The notes under the pieces were generated by a model. It saw nothing but the letters and a program-made list of their open reading frames with translations. It was not told the origin of the DNA and ran no database searches. A stretch of DNA of 48,923 nt, taken from contig NZ_LWDV01000008.1 in assembly GCF_001693735.1 (NCBI RefSeq), forward strand, positions 471,415 through 520,337, given 5' to 3'. Within the stretch, counting starts at the first letter, position 1. Each line of letters begins with the position of its first letter. Below are positions 27,878-36,187 of this stretch, piece by piece. Source of the DNA: Orenia metallireducens (lineage in GTDB: Bacteria; Bacillota; Halanaerobiia; Halobacteroidales; Halobacteroidaceae). Both the position numbers and the translations under genes were made by a program.

Positions 27878-28678
27878 GTGAAAGCATTTATTATTGCTTT
27901 AATTTTATTAGTAGTTGTAATTGCCAGTTATCAATTTGCTAACAATTCTAAGGAAGTAGTAGCAGAAGCAACTACTATAAGGGTAATGGCAGCTGCTAGT
28001 TTGACAGAAGTGTTTAACGATTTGACGGTAGGTTTTGAGGAGAAGTATGATGGTATTAACTTGGAGCTTAATTATGCAGGGAGTCAGGCCTTATATAGTC
28101 AGATCAAATCGGGAGTTTCAGCAGATATATTTGCTTCCGCCAATATTAAATATATGAATCAATTAAAGGATACCGATATGGTGCTAAATCCCAGTATCTT
28201 TGCTCATAACAAACTGGTTGTAGCTGTATCTAAGGGGAATGCTGATATTCAGAGTATAGATGATTTAGTGCGAGAGGGGGTTAAGTTGGTTATCGCAGAT
28301 GAATCTGTACCAGTAGGTAGATATACAATGAAGATGTTAGATAAGCAAGTGGATAATCCTAAGGTATCTAAGGATTATAAAGAGAAGTTTTTAAACTCTG
28401 TTGTATCTAAAGAGTTAGATGTAAAGAGTGTAGTGGCTAAAGTAGAATTAGGAGAAGCCGATGCAGGGATTGTTTATAAGACTGATATCAACGCTAGTAA
28501 TTTAGAAAAGGTAAGGGTAGTTGATATAGCAGACGAATATAATGTAATTGCAACTTATCCAATCTCATTATTAAAGGGTTTAACTGAAAAGCACCAAGAG
28601 GCTGCTGAAAGATTTCTAGATTATCTTTATTCCAAAGAAGGAGAAGAAGTGCTAGAAGCGCATGGGTTTACGAAGTGA
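27878..28678 (+). CDS. modA: Molybdate ABC transporter substrate-binding protein
   Basis: 266 aa. An N-terminal signal helix (AFIIALILLVVVIASYQF) without a lipobox cysteine, then the ModA core: RVMAAASLTEVFNDL, YAGSQALYSQIKSGVSADIF and VADESVPVGRYT. It captures molybdate (or tungstate) outside the cell, supplying Mo for FeMo-co. GTG 27878 fits the AAGGGGATG site better than ATG 27869. Followed 132 bases later by modB. Confidence 0.92.
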   Translation: MKAFIIALILLVVVIASYQFANNSKEVVAEATTIRVMAAASLTEVFNDLTVGFEEKYDGINLELNYAGSQALYSQIKSGVSADIFASANIKYMNQLKDTDMVLNPSIFAHNKLVVAVSKGNADIQSIDDLVREGVKLVIADESVPVGRYTMKMLDKQVDNPKVSKDYKEKFLNSVVSKELDVKSVVAKVELGEADAGIVYKTDINASNLEKVRVVDIADEYNVIATYPISLLKGLTEKHQEAAERFLDYLYSKEGEEVLEAHGFTK

Positions 28679-28810
28679 AAGATTATTTCCAAGGAATCAA
28701 TTTTGGAATTTAATTGAACAAGTCCAGCAACTTAGTGCTCTTTAAATTTCAATTGTAATTGAAAGTTTTAGTGGCAGTCAGTTGTCGGGTAAGAGAAAGT
28801 AGGCGATAAT

Positions 28811-29662
28811 ATGGCTAATGATTTGATTTATCAAGATATGCAGGGATGTAGCGAAAGGGCAGATATATTTAAATTAAAAGAGAGGAAGAAGTTAGATTTA
28901 ACTGAAATTTTAATCTGGGGAATAATGATATTTAATCTGCTGTTCATTAGCTTAATTATCTTATCTTTATTCTTAAAATCTTCAATAGGGGATGTCATTA
29001 CTGTTATCAAGGATTTAAATACTTTAAGATCAATCAAGATAACAATTAGTTCTATATTCTGTTCTGGGGTTATGACAATATTCATTGGAGTTCCCTTTGC
29101 TTATGTGATGGCTCAAAGACGAGGGAAGGTTTATAGGATAATTAATATGATCTTAAATCTACCCTTAGTAATGCCGCCTACTGTAGCAGGATTAGCTTTA
29201 TTAATGGCTTTTGGTAGAAGGGGTGCCTTTGCAAATGTGATTAGGGCTTTTGGGTTAGATATTCCTTTCAGCTTTGTAGCATTGATTATAGTACAGGTGT
29301 TTGTGATGTTACCACTCTTTACCCAGGCATTAAGAAGTGGTTTTGAAGCTATTGATCAGGACATTAAAGAGGCAGCTATGGTCTTTGGAGCAGGAGAGAA
29401 GGAATTATTATTTTTAATCTACTTACCCTTAAGTATTAGAGCTTTTATGACAGGGCTTATTATGGCTTGTTTACGTGCAGCAGGAGAGTTTGGTGCAACT
29501 ATGATGTTTGCAGGGAATCTATCAGGTAAGACTCAGACATTATCCACAGCAATTTATATTCTTTCCCAAAGGGATTTGGGTCAATCTATCTCTTTGGCGG
29601 TGGTACTGATTTTAATATTCTTAATACCATTACTTGTTTTAGAGTTGAAATTAAAGGAGTAA
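28811..29662 (+). CDS. modB: Molybdate ABC transporter permease
   Basis: 283 aa, about 35-40 residues longer than the usual ModB at the N-terminus (a charged segment up to DLTEILIW before the first helix). Five to six membrane helices and the EAA coupling loop around EAAMVFGAGEKELLFLIYLPL, PPTVAGLALL and GEFGATMMFAGN are typical. No gene for the ATPase ModC follows. It must borrow an ATPase encoded elsewhere. Confidence 0.92.
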   Translation: MANDLIYQDMQGCSERADIFKLKERKKLDLTEILIWGIMIFNLLFISLIILSLFLKSSIGDVITVIKDLNTLRSIKITISSIFCSGVMTIFIGVPFAYVMAQRRGKVYRIINMILNLPLVMPPTVAGLALLMAFGRRGAFANVIRAFGLDIPFSFVALIIVQVFVMLPLFTQALRSGFEAIDQDIKEAAMVFGAGEKELLFLIYLPLSIRAFMTGLIMACLRAAGEFGATMMFAGNLSGKTQTLSTAIYILSQRDLGQSISLAVVLILIFLIPLLVLELKLKE

Positions 29663-30017
29663 ACATATGTAGGTACTTATGGAAGTTATTATTCTATTTA
29701 GATATGAGTTTATCTGATTGAAAACATAAAAAATAACTGAAATGCTCTCGATTAAAAATAGAATTCAAATAACTTTACAGCTGTTTATAATTTTTATCAT
29801 TAATTCAAAGTAGGCTTTAATGGATAGTAATAGTTAATGGGGTATTGGGACAGTGACAAGTGACAATCCCTTTTAATTGTATTGAGTTTTCTATCGTAAG
29901 ATATTAACTTACCACAAATTTGGGGAGGTGATAAAGCAACCGACGCTACTATTTTACATCAATGTGTAAACTATTAGAAAACATATTGAAATTATTACCA
30001 AAAAAGATGCTGTATCA
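29663..30017 (+). other. Intergenic region modB-nifV
   Basis: About 350 bases with no supported gene and no recognisable modC remnant. A GGGTATTGGGACAGT string at 29838 resembles the left end of the interspersed repeat and may be a remnant. A GGGGAGGTGATAAAG string near 29932 looks like a ribosome site but leads only to a 13-codon frame. Confidence 0.5.
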
Positions 30018-30087
30018 TTGACAAAAACTCAAGGTTGAAGTATAATTAACATATACCTAACATAAAAAAATAATGATAATTATTTTC
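30018..30087 (+). promoter_or_regulatory. nifV promoter, TAACA operator and Fur-box-like site
   Basis: -35 TTGACA (30018-30023), 17-bp spacer, -10 TATAAT (30041-30046), TAACA at 30047 and 30058 (11 bp). Just downstream, AATAATGATAATTATTTTC (30069-30087) matches 16 of 19 bases of the Fur consensus, so iron control is possible in addition to nitrogen control. Confidence 0.72.
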
Positions 30088-30108
30088 CAAAAAGAAGGAG
30101 GCGAGTGG

Positions 30109-31188
30109 ATGAAAAGTTTTTACATTTTAGACACGACTTTACGAGATGGAGAACAATCTGCAGGGGTGGCGTTTTCAAGAAAACAGAAGATAGCTATAGC
30201 TTGTAAATTAGATGAATTGGGAGTAGATATTATAGAAGCTGGTATTCCGGCAATGGGGAAAGAGGAGAAAGAGGTTCTTCAAGATATTAACTCTCTTAAT
30301 TTGAATGCTGAAATATTAGCTTGGAACAGGATGAAGATTGAAGATATAGACCAATCTCTTGATTGTGGTCTAAAAAATGTTCATATTTCAGCTCCAGCTT
30401 CTGATATTCAGCTCAAGTATAAGTTGAAAAAAGACAGAAGATGGTTGTTGGCTGAATTGTCTAAAGTCATCAATTATGCTATCAAAAAAGGGTGCACAGT
30501 ATCAGTTGGGGCGGAAGATGCTTCAAGGGCTGACATCAACTTTTTAATCCAACTTTATAAAATTGCCCAAGCAGAAGGTGCTAGTAGAGTTCGTTATGCC
30601 GATACTATTGGGGCACTAGACCCAATTACCACTTATAATAATATTCAAAATATAAGAAAAGAGATTGATCTGGAGATTGATTTTCATGGGCATAATGACT
30701 TTGGGATGGCTACAGCTAATGCTTTGAGCGCTTTTAAGGCTGGTGCGAAATATATAAGTTGTACTATTAATGGTTTAGGAGAGCGAGCTGGAAATACTGC
30801 CTTAGAAGAGATAGTTATGGCTCTAAAATGTATTGAGGGTTGTGAGAGTGATTTTAAGGTTAGAGGTCTAAAGGAGATATCAAAGGTTATAGAAGATTCA
30901 TCTGGGAGGAAGATCTCTGTCAACAAACCCATTGTTGGAGAAGGTGTTTTTTCTCATGAGTCTGGCATACATGTAGATGGCATGCTAAAAAACCCGGCTA
31001 CTTATGAGTTCTTATCTCCTGAGGAATTAGGTAGAGAGAGGAAGTTTGTAATTGGTAAATTTTCAGGAGTCAGTTCGATTCTTCATAAGTATAAAGAGTT
31101 GGGTGTTTCGATTACTGAAGAAGAGGCTAATAAAGTATTGAGAGGGATAAAGTCTTATTGCAATAAGGTTGAGGGTGTTACCAGTTGA
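30109..31188 (+). CDS. nifV: Homocitrate synthase NifV
   Basis: 359 aa alpha-isopropylmalate/homocitrate synthase family enzyme that condenses acetyl-CoA with 2-oxoglutarate; homocitrate is the organic ligand of FeMo-co. Motifs: LDTTLRDGEQSAGVAFS, HGHNDFGMA (metal) and GLGERAGN. Single full-length gene, unlike the split nifV omega/alpha of some clostridia. ATG 30109 chosen behind AAGGAGGCG. Its promoter carries the same operator as nifH. Isopropylmalate or citramalate synthase is the alternative, disfavoured by length and context. Confidence 0.9.
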   Translation: MKSFYILDTTLRDGEQSAGVAFSRKQKIAIACKLDELGVDIIEAGIPAMGKEEKEVLQDINSLNLNAEILAWNRMKIEDIDQSLDCGLKNVHISAPASDIQLKYKLKKDRRWLLAELSKVINYAIKKGCTVSVGAEDASRADINFLIQLYKIAQAEGASRVRYADTIGALDPITTYNNIQNIRKEIDLEIDFHGHNDFGMATANALSAFKAGAKYISCTINGLGERAGNTALEEIVMALKCIEGCESDFKVRGLKEISKVIEDSSGRKISVNKPIVGEGVFSHESGIHVDGMLKNPATYEFLSPEELGRERKFVIGKFSGVSSILHKYKELGVSITEEEANKVLRGIKSYCNKVEGVTS

Positions 31189-31232
31189 TTTCACAGATAT
31201 TGTAAAACGTGTCAAGTTCAATGGTCTGTTCT

Positions 31233-31330
31233 TGTTAACTATATGTTAATCAACAATAAATTTAAATAAAAGACTTGACTTATTAAGTTTTAAACCTTAT
31301 AATTAACGCATAATTAACACTAAATTTACA
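31233..31330 (+). promoter_or_regulatory. glnR promoter with phased half-sites
   Basis: -35 TTGACT (31275-31280), 17-bp spacer, -10 TATAAT (31298-31303), then TAACG 31304, TAACA 31315, TTACA 31326 (11-bp steps). Upstream TGTTA at 31233 and 31244, also 11 bp apart. Suggests autoregulation. Confidence 0.78.
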
Positions 31331-31355
31331 TTAACTATTTTTTAAAGGTGTTAAA

Positions 31356-31406
31356 ATGCCTTTTGTAGAGAGTTTTGGTTGGGCAAAATCACATACACCG
31401 AGGTGA
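31356..31406 (+). CDS. Possible 16-aa leader peptide before glnR
   Basis: ATG behind AAAGGTG encodes MPFVESFGWAKSHTPR; its TGA lies within the GAGGTGAGGG ribosome site of glnR, six bases before that gene's ATG. This arrangement would couple translation. No homologue is known to me and it may be chance. Confidence 0.3.
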   Translation: MPFVESFGWAKSHTPR

Positions 31407-31411
31407 GGGAG

Positions 31412-31657
31412 ATGATGCTTGATGTAGGTGCAGATACTCCTGCTTATACTATTGGAGTGGTTGCAGATATGACTGGTCTAACAGCCAGACAGATTCGTTA
31501 TTATGAGAAGGCTGAATTACTTAAGCCTGTTAGAACAAAAGGGAATCAGAGATTATATTGTCAAAAAGACATCGAAAGGCTTGTTCAGATTAAAAAACTG
31601 CTGAATAAAGGTTTGAATGCAATAGGAATAAAGAAGATTTTGGATGAGCAAGGATGA
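31412..31657 (+). CDS. glnR: GlnR/TnrA-type MerR-family regulator, short form
   Basis: 81 aa. The winged-helix part closely follows Bacillus GlnR: YTIGVVADMTGLTARQIRYYE, KPVRTKGNQRLY and KKLLNKGLNAIGIKKIL. It ends right after this domain, so the C-terminal tail through which GlnR (about 135 aa) and TnrA (about 110 aa) sense feedback-inhibited glutamine synthetase is absent. Start ATG 31412 has the GAGGTGAGGG site; a TTG eleven codons earlier has weaker support. Between nifV and glnA, its promoter carries the same TNACA repeats as its presumed targets. Probable regulator of the nitrogen genes here. Confidence 0.85.
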   Translation: MMLDVGADTPAYTIGVVADMTGLTARQIRYYEKAELLKPVRTKGNQRLYCQKDIERLVQIKKLLNKGLNAIGIKKILDEQG

Positions 31658-31735
31658 TTTTTAACAAGTGGGTTTAGGTTTTGTGGTTAGAAATATGAAT
31701 ATTCACCTGTGTTTCTTTTTATTTTTGCCTTATGA

Positions 31736-31824
31736 CGTCAGGTTTGTGTTAATTTTTTAAAAAAACCCTTGACACTTTATCACAAAACCTTTATACTTGA
31801 CATATAACTAACATATACCTAACA
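31736..31824 (+). promoter_or_regulatory. glnA operon promoter with triple half-site operator
   Basis: -35 TTGACA (31769-31774), 17-bp spacer, -10 TATACT (31792-31797), then TGACA 31798, TAACA 31809, TAACA 31820, each 11 bp apart. Upstream TGTTA at 31747 and a CGTCA 11 bp before it. Confidence 0.8.
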
Positions 31825-31875
31825 CAAAACTGGTGTTGGAAAGAGATTTTCAATAAAATAAGTGAGGTGATTTTA

Positions 31876-32073
31876 ATGTGTTTTGTAATGAAAAATGTTA
31901 ATGTGACCAGTGAGCATGGAAGTTATAAATCAGATGTTGTTGTGAAAGATAATAACGTTGTAATGGTTGGCAAAGGCATTAAAATAGATGGTATTAAAGA
32001 GATAGATGGAGCGAATTTAGTTTCTGAAAGTATTATAACTTGGTTTTCTGGTTCAAAAGAAGACCTAATTTAA
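31876..32073 (+). CDS. Small CooT-like protein
   Basis: 65 aa starting [15 protein letters not shown], with alternating short beta strands ([19 protein letters not shown]). The length and N-terminal MCxV are like the CooT family of small nickel-binding proteins, in which Cys2 is the metal ligand; the match is by pattern only and moderately secure. First gene after the nitrogen-responsive promoter and 16 bases before glnA, so it is expressed with glutamine synthetase. ATG chosen behind GAGGTGA. Role with glnA unknown. Confidence 0.55.
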   Translation: MCFVMKNVNVTSEHGSYKSDVVVKDNNVVMVGKGIKIDGIKEIDGANLVSESIITWFSGSKEDLI

Positions 32074-32089
32074 GAGGAGGAGAATAATA

Positions 32090-33421
32090 ATGGCTAAATT
32101 GATAAAAGAAGATGTATTAAATAAGGCAAAAGAATTAAATGTGAAGTTTATTAGATTACAATTTACTGATATATTAGGAATAATTAAGAATGTTGCAATT
32201 ACAGTTAATCAATTAGAGGATGCTTTAGATGGAAAGATTATGTTTGATGGTTCATCAATTGATGGTTTTACTAGAATAAATGAATCAGATATGTATTTAA
32301 AACCTGATTATGATACCTTTACAGTATTTCCGTGGAGACCAACAGATGGTGCAGTAGCAAGAATGATCTGTGATGTGTATAAACCAGATGGATCACCATT
32401 TGCAGGCGACCCACGTCAGGTATTAAAGAAGGTCTTAGATGAAGCTAAAGAGATGGGTTATGAGATGTTTGTTGGACCAGAACCAGAGTTCTTCTTATTT
32501 CAAAAGGATGAGAATGGTGAGGCTACTACTATTACTAATGACCAAGGTGGCTATTTTGACTTAGCTCCAATGGATGCAGGTCAAGATCCAAGAAGGGACA
32601 TAGTCTTAGCCTTAGAAGAGATGGGCTTTGAGATGGAGGCTTCTCATCATGAGGTAGCACCTGGACAACATGAGATTGACTTCAAATATGATCACGCTTT
32701 AACTACTGCTGATAATGTCGCTACCTTTAAATTTGTAGTTAAAGCTATCGCTGAAACTCACAACTTACATGCAACATTTATGCCAAAGCCAATCTTTGGA
32801 GAGAATGGTTCTGGAATGCATGTTCACCAGTCATTATTCAAGGATGGTAAGAATGCTTTTTATGATGAAGATGATAAGTTAGGTTTAAGCCAAATTGCTA
32901 AATATTATATCGGCGGATTATTAAAACATGCTAAGGCAATTGCAGCTATTACTAATCCAACGGTTAACTCTTACAAACGTTTGGTACCTGGATATGAAGC
33001 ACCAGTTTATTTAGCTTGGTCTAGCTCTAATAGAAGTGCTTTGATTAGAATTCCAGCAGCACGTGGAGCAGGAACTAGATTAGAGATGAGAAATCCTGAT
33101 CCATCTTGTAATCCATATTTGGCCTTTGCTGTAATGTTAAAGGCTGGTTTAGATGGAATTAAGAATAAGATTGAAGCACCAGCAGAAGTTCTAGAAAATA
33201 TCTATACTATGAGTGCTGATAGGAAAGAGGAATTAGGCATTGAGAGTTTACCTAATAGCCTTAAAGATGCTCTAGGTTATCTATTAGATGATGAAGTTAT
33301 TCAAAGTGCATTAGGTGAACATGTTGTAGAACATTTCTTAGATGCTAAGATTATTGAATGGGATATTTACAGAACTCAAGTTCATCAATGGGAATTAGAT
33401 CAATATTTAAGAGTATATTAA
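32090..33421 (+). CDS. glnA: Glutamine synthetase type I
   Basis: 443 aa, GSI-alpha size as in Bacillus and without the insertion of adenylylated GSI-beta enzymes. Motifs: [46 protein letters not shown] and [13 protein letters not shown]. It assimilates ammonium into glutamine in the cytosol. In Bacillus the feedback-inhibited enzyme controls GlnR/TnrA through their C-terminal tails; the local GlnR lacks that tail. AAGAGGAGGAG ribosome site. Downstream nadE, amtB and glnK follow in the same direction. Confidence 0.97.
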   Translation: MAKLIKEDVLNKAKELNVKFIRLQFTDILGIIKNVAITVNQLEDALDGKIMFDGSSIDGFTRINESDMYLKPDYDTFTVFPWRPTDGAVARMICDVYKPDGSPFAGDPRQVLKKVLDEAKEMGYEMFVGPEPEFFLFQKDENGEATTITNDQGGYFDLAPMDAGQDPRRDIVLALEEMGFEMEASHHEVAPGQHEIDFKYDHALTTADNVATFKFVVKAIAETHNLHATFMPKPIFGENGSGMHVHQSLFKDGKNAFYDEDDKLGLSQIAKYYIGGLLKHAKAIAAITNPTVNSYKRLVPGYEAPVYLAWSSSNRSALIRIPAARGAGTRLEMRNPDPSCNPYLAFAVMLKAGLDGIKNKIEAPAEVLENIYTMSADRKEELGIESLPNSLKDALGYLLDDEVIQSALGEHVVEHFLDAKIIEWDIYRTQVHQWELDQYLRVY

Positions 33422-33580
33422 TAACTTTTAAATGTTGACTAATTATATATAATCTCACTCTTTATATGCTTAGAGGATCCTTTTGTTGGTATAAGTGAGT
33501 AGATAGTTAAAGAGTAGTTAGAAGGATTCTCTAGGCTATAAATTTAAGTGAGTTAAATTGTTAGTAGAGGGAGTGCTAAG

Positions 33581-34306
33581 ATGTTGGATAAAGACTATAA
33601 GTTGATTATAGAAAAACTGGTAGTATGGATTCAGCAAAAAGTCAAGGAAGCTGGTTGTAAAGGGGCAGTTGTAGGTTTAAGTGGAGGGATTGATTCTTCT
33701 GTAACAGCAGCCTTATGTAAAAAGGCTTTTCCTGATAATACTTTGGGATTGATTATGCCCTGTGAAAGCAATCCTCAAGATGGAGAGGATGCTAAATTAT
33801 TAGCAGAGAAGTTTGAGATATATTATAAGGAGATAGACTTGAGTTCTGTATTTAACTCTATGCTAGATTTAGTTGATTTAGTTGATAAGCAGAAGTTGAG
33901 TCGTGCTAATATTAAACCAAGATTGAGAATGACTACTTTATACTATTATGCTAGCTTGAATAATTACTTAGTCGTAGGAACTGATAATCGTAGTGAACTG
34001 AAATTAGGTTATTTCACCAAGTTTGGTGATGGGGGAATAGATTTGGCTCCCTTAGGCAACTTGGTTAAGAGTGAAGTTAGAGAGGTAGCTAAAATATTAG
34101 GTATTCCAGAAAGAATCATTACTAAGGCACCATCAGCTGGATTATGGACAGACCAGACTGATGAAGGTGAGTTAGGGATTAGTTATGAAGAGGTTGATAA
34201 ATATATCTTAACTGGTGAGGCTAGTTCTAAAGTAAAAGAGATTGTAGATACCTTAGAGTCAAGAAATCAACATAAATTGGCTTTACCACCGATACCAAAT
34301 TTTTAG
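33581..34306 (+). CDS. nadE: NAD synthetase, ammonia-dependent
   Basis: 241 aa single-domain enzyme with no glutaminase domain, converting deamido-NAD to NAD with free ammonia. PP-loop SGGIDSSVTAAL, GTDNRSELKLGYFTKFGDG and KAPSAGLWTDQTDEGELG are all present. Its place between glnA and amtB is notable, since an ammonia-using enzyme may be tied to nitrogen supply. GAGGGAG ribosome site. 159 bases after glnA, in which AGAGGATCCTT/AAGGATTCTCT can pair, but no TNACA operator is seen. Confidence 0.92.
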   Translation: MLDKDYKLIIEKLVVWIQQKVKEAGCKGAVVGLSGGIDSSVTAALCKKAFPDNTLGLIMPCESNPQDGEDAKLLAEKFEIYYKEIDLSSVFNSMLDLVDLVDKQKLSRANIKPRLRMTTLYYYASLNNYLVVGTDNRSELKLGYFTKFGDGGIDLAPLGNLVKSEVREVAKILGIPERIITKAPSAGLWTDQTDEGELGISYEEVDKYILTGEASSKVKEIVDTLESRNQHKLALPPIPNF

Positions 34307-34351
34307 GTATTAATTATAAAATATATATTAATTATAAGGAGAGTGAAAAAA

Positions 34352-35686
34352 GTGAGAAGAAGAGTAGTTAGTTTAGGTTTACTTGTAATGTTAGGAGTGA
34401 TTGGAATATCATCAGTAGCTTTTGCAGCAGATGCAACAGCAGAAAGCAATGCAATTGCAATTGATACAATTTGGACTTTGATAGCAGCATTTTTAGTATT
34501 CTTTATGCAAGCAGGATTTGCGATGGTAGAAGCTGGATTTACTAGAGCAAAAAATGCAGGAAATATTATTATGAAGAACTTAATGGACTTTTCTGTAGGA
34601 TCATTGATTTATTGGATCTGTGGATTTGCATTTATGTTTGGAGCAGGAAATGCTTTTATAGGAACTAAAGGATTCTTCTTAAGTGGAGGCTTTGAACATT
34701 TAGGATTGAGCATACCTTTAAGTGCTTTCTGGATCTTCCAAGCTGTATTTGCTGCAACAGCAGCAACTATTGTATCAGGAGCTATGGCTGAAAGAACTAA
34801 GTTTAGTGGATATTTGGCTTATAGTGCTGTAATTACTGCAGTCATCTATCCAGTAGTAGGTCACTGGATTTGGGGTGGCGGTTGGTTAAGTGATATGGTT
34901 GACTTTGCAGGATCTACTGTTGTTCACTCAGTAGGTGGATGGGCTGCTTTAGCAGGAGCAATAGTTTTAGGACCTAGAATTGGTAAGTTTAATGAAGATG
35001 GTTCTGTTAATGCAATGCCAGGACATAACTTATTAATGGCTGCTTTAGGTGTATTCATCTTATGGTTTGGTTGGTTTGGATTTAACCCAGGTAGTACAGT
35101 TTCAGGTACTGATTTAAGTATTGCTGATATTGCAGTAACTACTAACTTGGCTGCAGCAGCGGGTGCTGCTTTAGCAATGGTTACTAGTTGGTTCAAATAT
35201 GGTAAAGCTGATGTAAGTATGACATTAAATGGAGCTTTGGCTGGTCTTGTTGGGATCACTGCTGGGTGTGCTAGTGTAAATAACTGGGGTGCTGTAGCAA
35301 TTGGAGCTTTAGCTGGAGTATTAATAGTGTATGCTGTAGAGTTTATCGATAAATTACATGTAGATGACCCTGTTGGAGCGGTAGCGGTACATGGTGTTTG
35401 TGGAGCTTTTGGAACATTACTAGTTGGATTATTTGCAACTGAAGGTGGTTTGTTCTACGGTGGAGGAATTGCTTTATTGCTTACCCAATTAAAAGGTGTA
35501 GTAGCAGTAGCAGTTTGGACTTTCACAACAGCATTCATCTTATTTAAAGTGATTGCTAGTACTATTGGCTTAAGAGTATCTAGAGAAGAAGAGGTAGAAG
35601 GATTAGATATTACAGAGCATGGTTCCGTATCTTATCCAGATTTCATTCCATTACATTGGAAGAGTGTTAAAGTCAGTAAAAAGTAA
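34352..35686 (+). CDS. amtB: Ammonium transporter
   Basis: 444 aa Amt/Mep channel with signal peptide (VVSLGLLVMLGVIGISSVAFA) and eleven predicted helices. Pore aspartate and twin histidines in [13 protein letters not shown] and DPVGAVAVHGVCG. The tail EEEVEGLDITEHGSVSYPDF is the PII-docking segment. It is highly similar to the Amt half of the 14526-16778 fusion but ends after the tail with SVKVSKK, where the fusion continues into HAMP. GTG 34352 is better spaced from AAGGAG than GTG 34343. glnK follows, so inhibition by GlnK is expected. Confidence 0.96.
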   Translation: MRRRVVSLGLLVMLGVIGISSVAFAADATAESNAIAIDTIWTLIAAFLVFFMQAGFAMVEAGFTRAKNAGNIIMKNLMDFSVGSLIYWICGFAFMFGAGNAFIGTKGFFLSGGFEHLGLSIPLSAFWIFQAVFAATAATIVSGAMAERTKFSGYLAYSAVITAVIYPVVGHWIWGGGWLSDMVDFAGSTVVHSVGGWAALAGAIVLGPRIGKFNEDGSVNAMPGHNLLMAALGVFILWFGWFGFNPGSTVSGTDLSIADIAVTTNLAAAAGAALAMVTSWFKYGKADVSMTLNGALAGLVGITAGCASVNNWGAVAIGALAGVLIVYAVEFIDKLHVDDPVGAVAVHGVCGAFGTLLVGLFATEGGLFYGGGIALLLTQLKGVVAVAVWTFTTAFILFKVIASTIGLRVSREEEVEGLDITEHGSVSYPDFIPLHWKSVKVSKK

Positions 35687-35689
35687 TGA

Positions 35690-35752
35690 GTAATGAGTGA
35701 CGAGTAAAGAATAAGACCTTAACCTGTTACTTGTTACTCGATCACTCGTTAC
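35690..35752 (+). repeat. Hairpin repeat of the GTAATGAGTGACGAGTAA family
   Basis: Arms GTAATGAGTGACGAGTAA (35690-35707) and a near-perfect complement (35734-35752) around a 26-base loop, between amtB and glnK. Similar strings occur at about 40195-40225, 9160-9205 and 45130-45185. No T run follows. Confidence 0.6.
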
Positions 35753-35777
35753 TGAATTTAAAGAGGGGGGAAAGAGA

Positions 35778-36116
35778 ATGAAAAAGGTAGAATGTATTGT
35801 CAGACCAAGTAGTATAGAAGAGTTAATCGTGGCTGCAGAGAATTTAGGTGTAAATGGTTTAAATATAACTCAGATTGCTGGATATGGTAAGCAAAAAGGT
35901 GCTACTAATATCTATCGTGGTGTAGAGTATGAGGTCAAGTTAAAGGAGAAGCTTAAAGTAGAGATTGTAATAGAAGAGGATAAGGTAGAACCATTAGTCA
36001 ATGCTATTATGGAGGCTGTTCGTACTGATGAAGTTGGTGATGGTAAGATCTTTATCTATCCAATAGAAGAGACTATTAGGATTAGAACAGGTGAAAAAGG
36101 TATAAAGGCTATTTAA
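35778..36116 (+). CDS. glnK: PII signal protein GlnK/GlnB
   Basis: 112 aa classical PII. It begins MKKVECIVRPSSIEELI; the T-loop YGKQKGATNIYRGVEYEV has the tyrosine at the position uridylylated in other bacteria; GDGKIFIYPIEETIRIRTGEKG is the C-terminal signature. Presumed to bind 2-oxoglutarate and ATP/ADP and to block AmtB (and perhaps the Amt-MCP fusion) when nitrogen is plentiful. GAGGGGGGAAAG ribosome site. Followed by a terminator. Confidence 0.94.
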   Translation: MKKVECIVRPSSIEELIVAAENLGVNGLNITQIAGYGKQKGATNIYRGVEYEVKLKEKLKVEIVIEEDKVEPLVNAIMEAVRTDEVGDGKIFIYPIEETIRIRTGEKGIKAI

Positions 36117-36129
36117 CGTTAAGCAACCC

Positions 36130-36157
36130 ACCCCCGATTTAATCGGGGGTATTTTTG
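36130..36157 (+). terminator. Terminator between glnK and the NifI1-like gene
   Basis: 10-bp stem ACCCCCGATT/AATCGGGGGT followed by ATTTTTG. The next gene starts 31 bases later, so it depends on read-through. Confidence 0.85.
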
Positions 36158-36187
36158 TAAAAGTATAGAAAGGAGGGTTGATGATTG

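Noticed and set aside
29925-29985. Possible tiny gene behind GGGGAGGTG
   Set aside because: Only 13 codons with the start inside the Shine-Dalgarno sequence.
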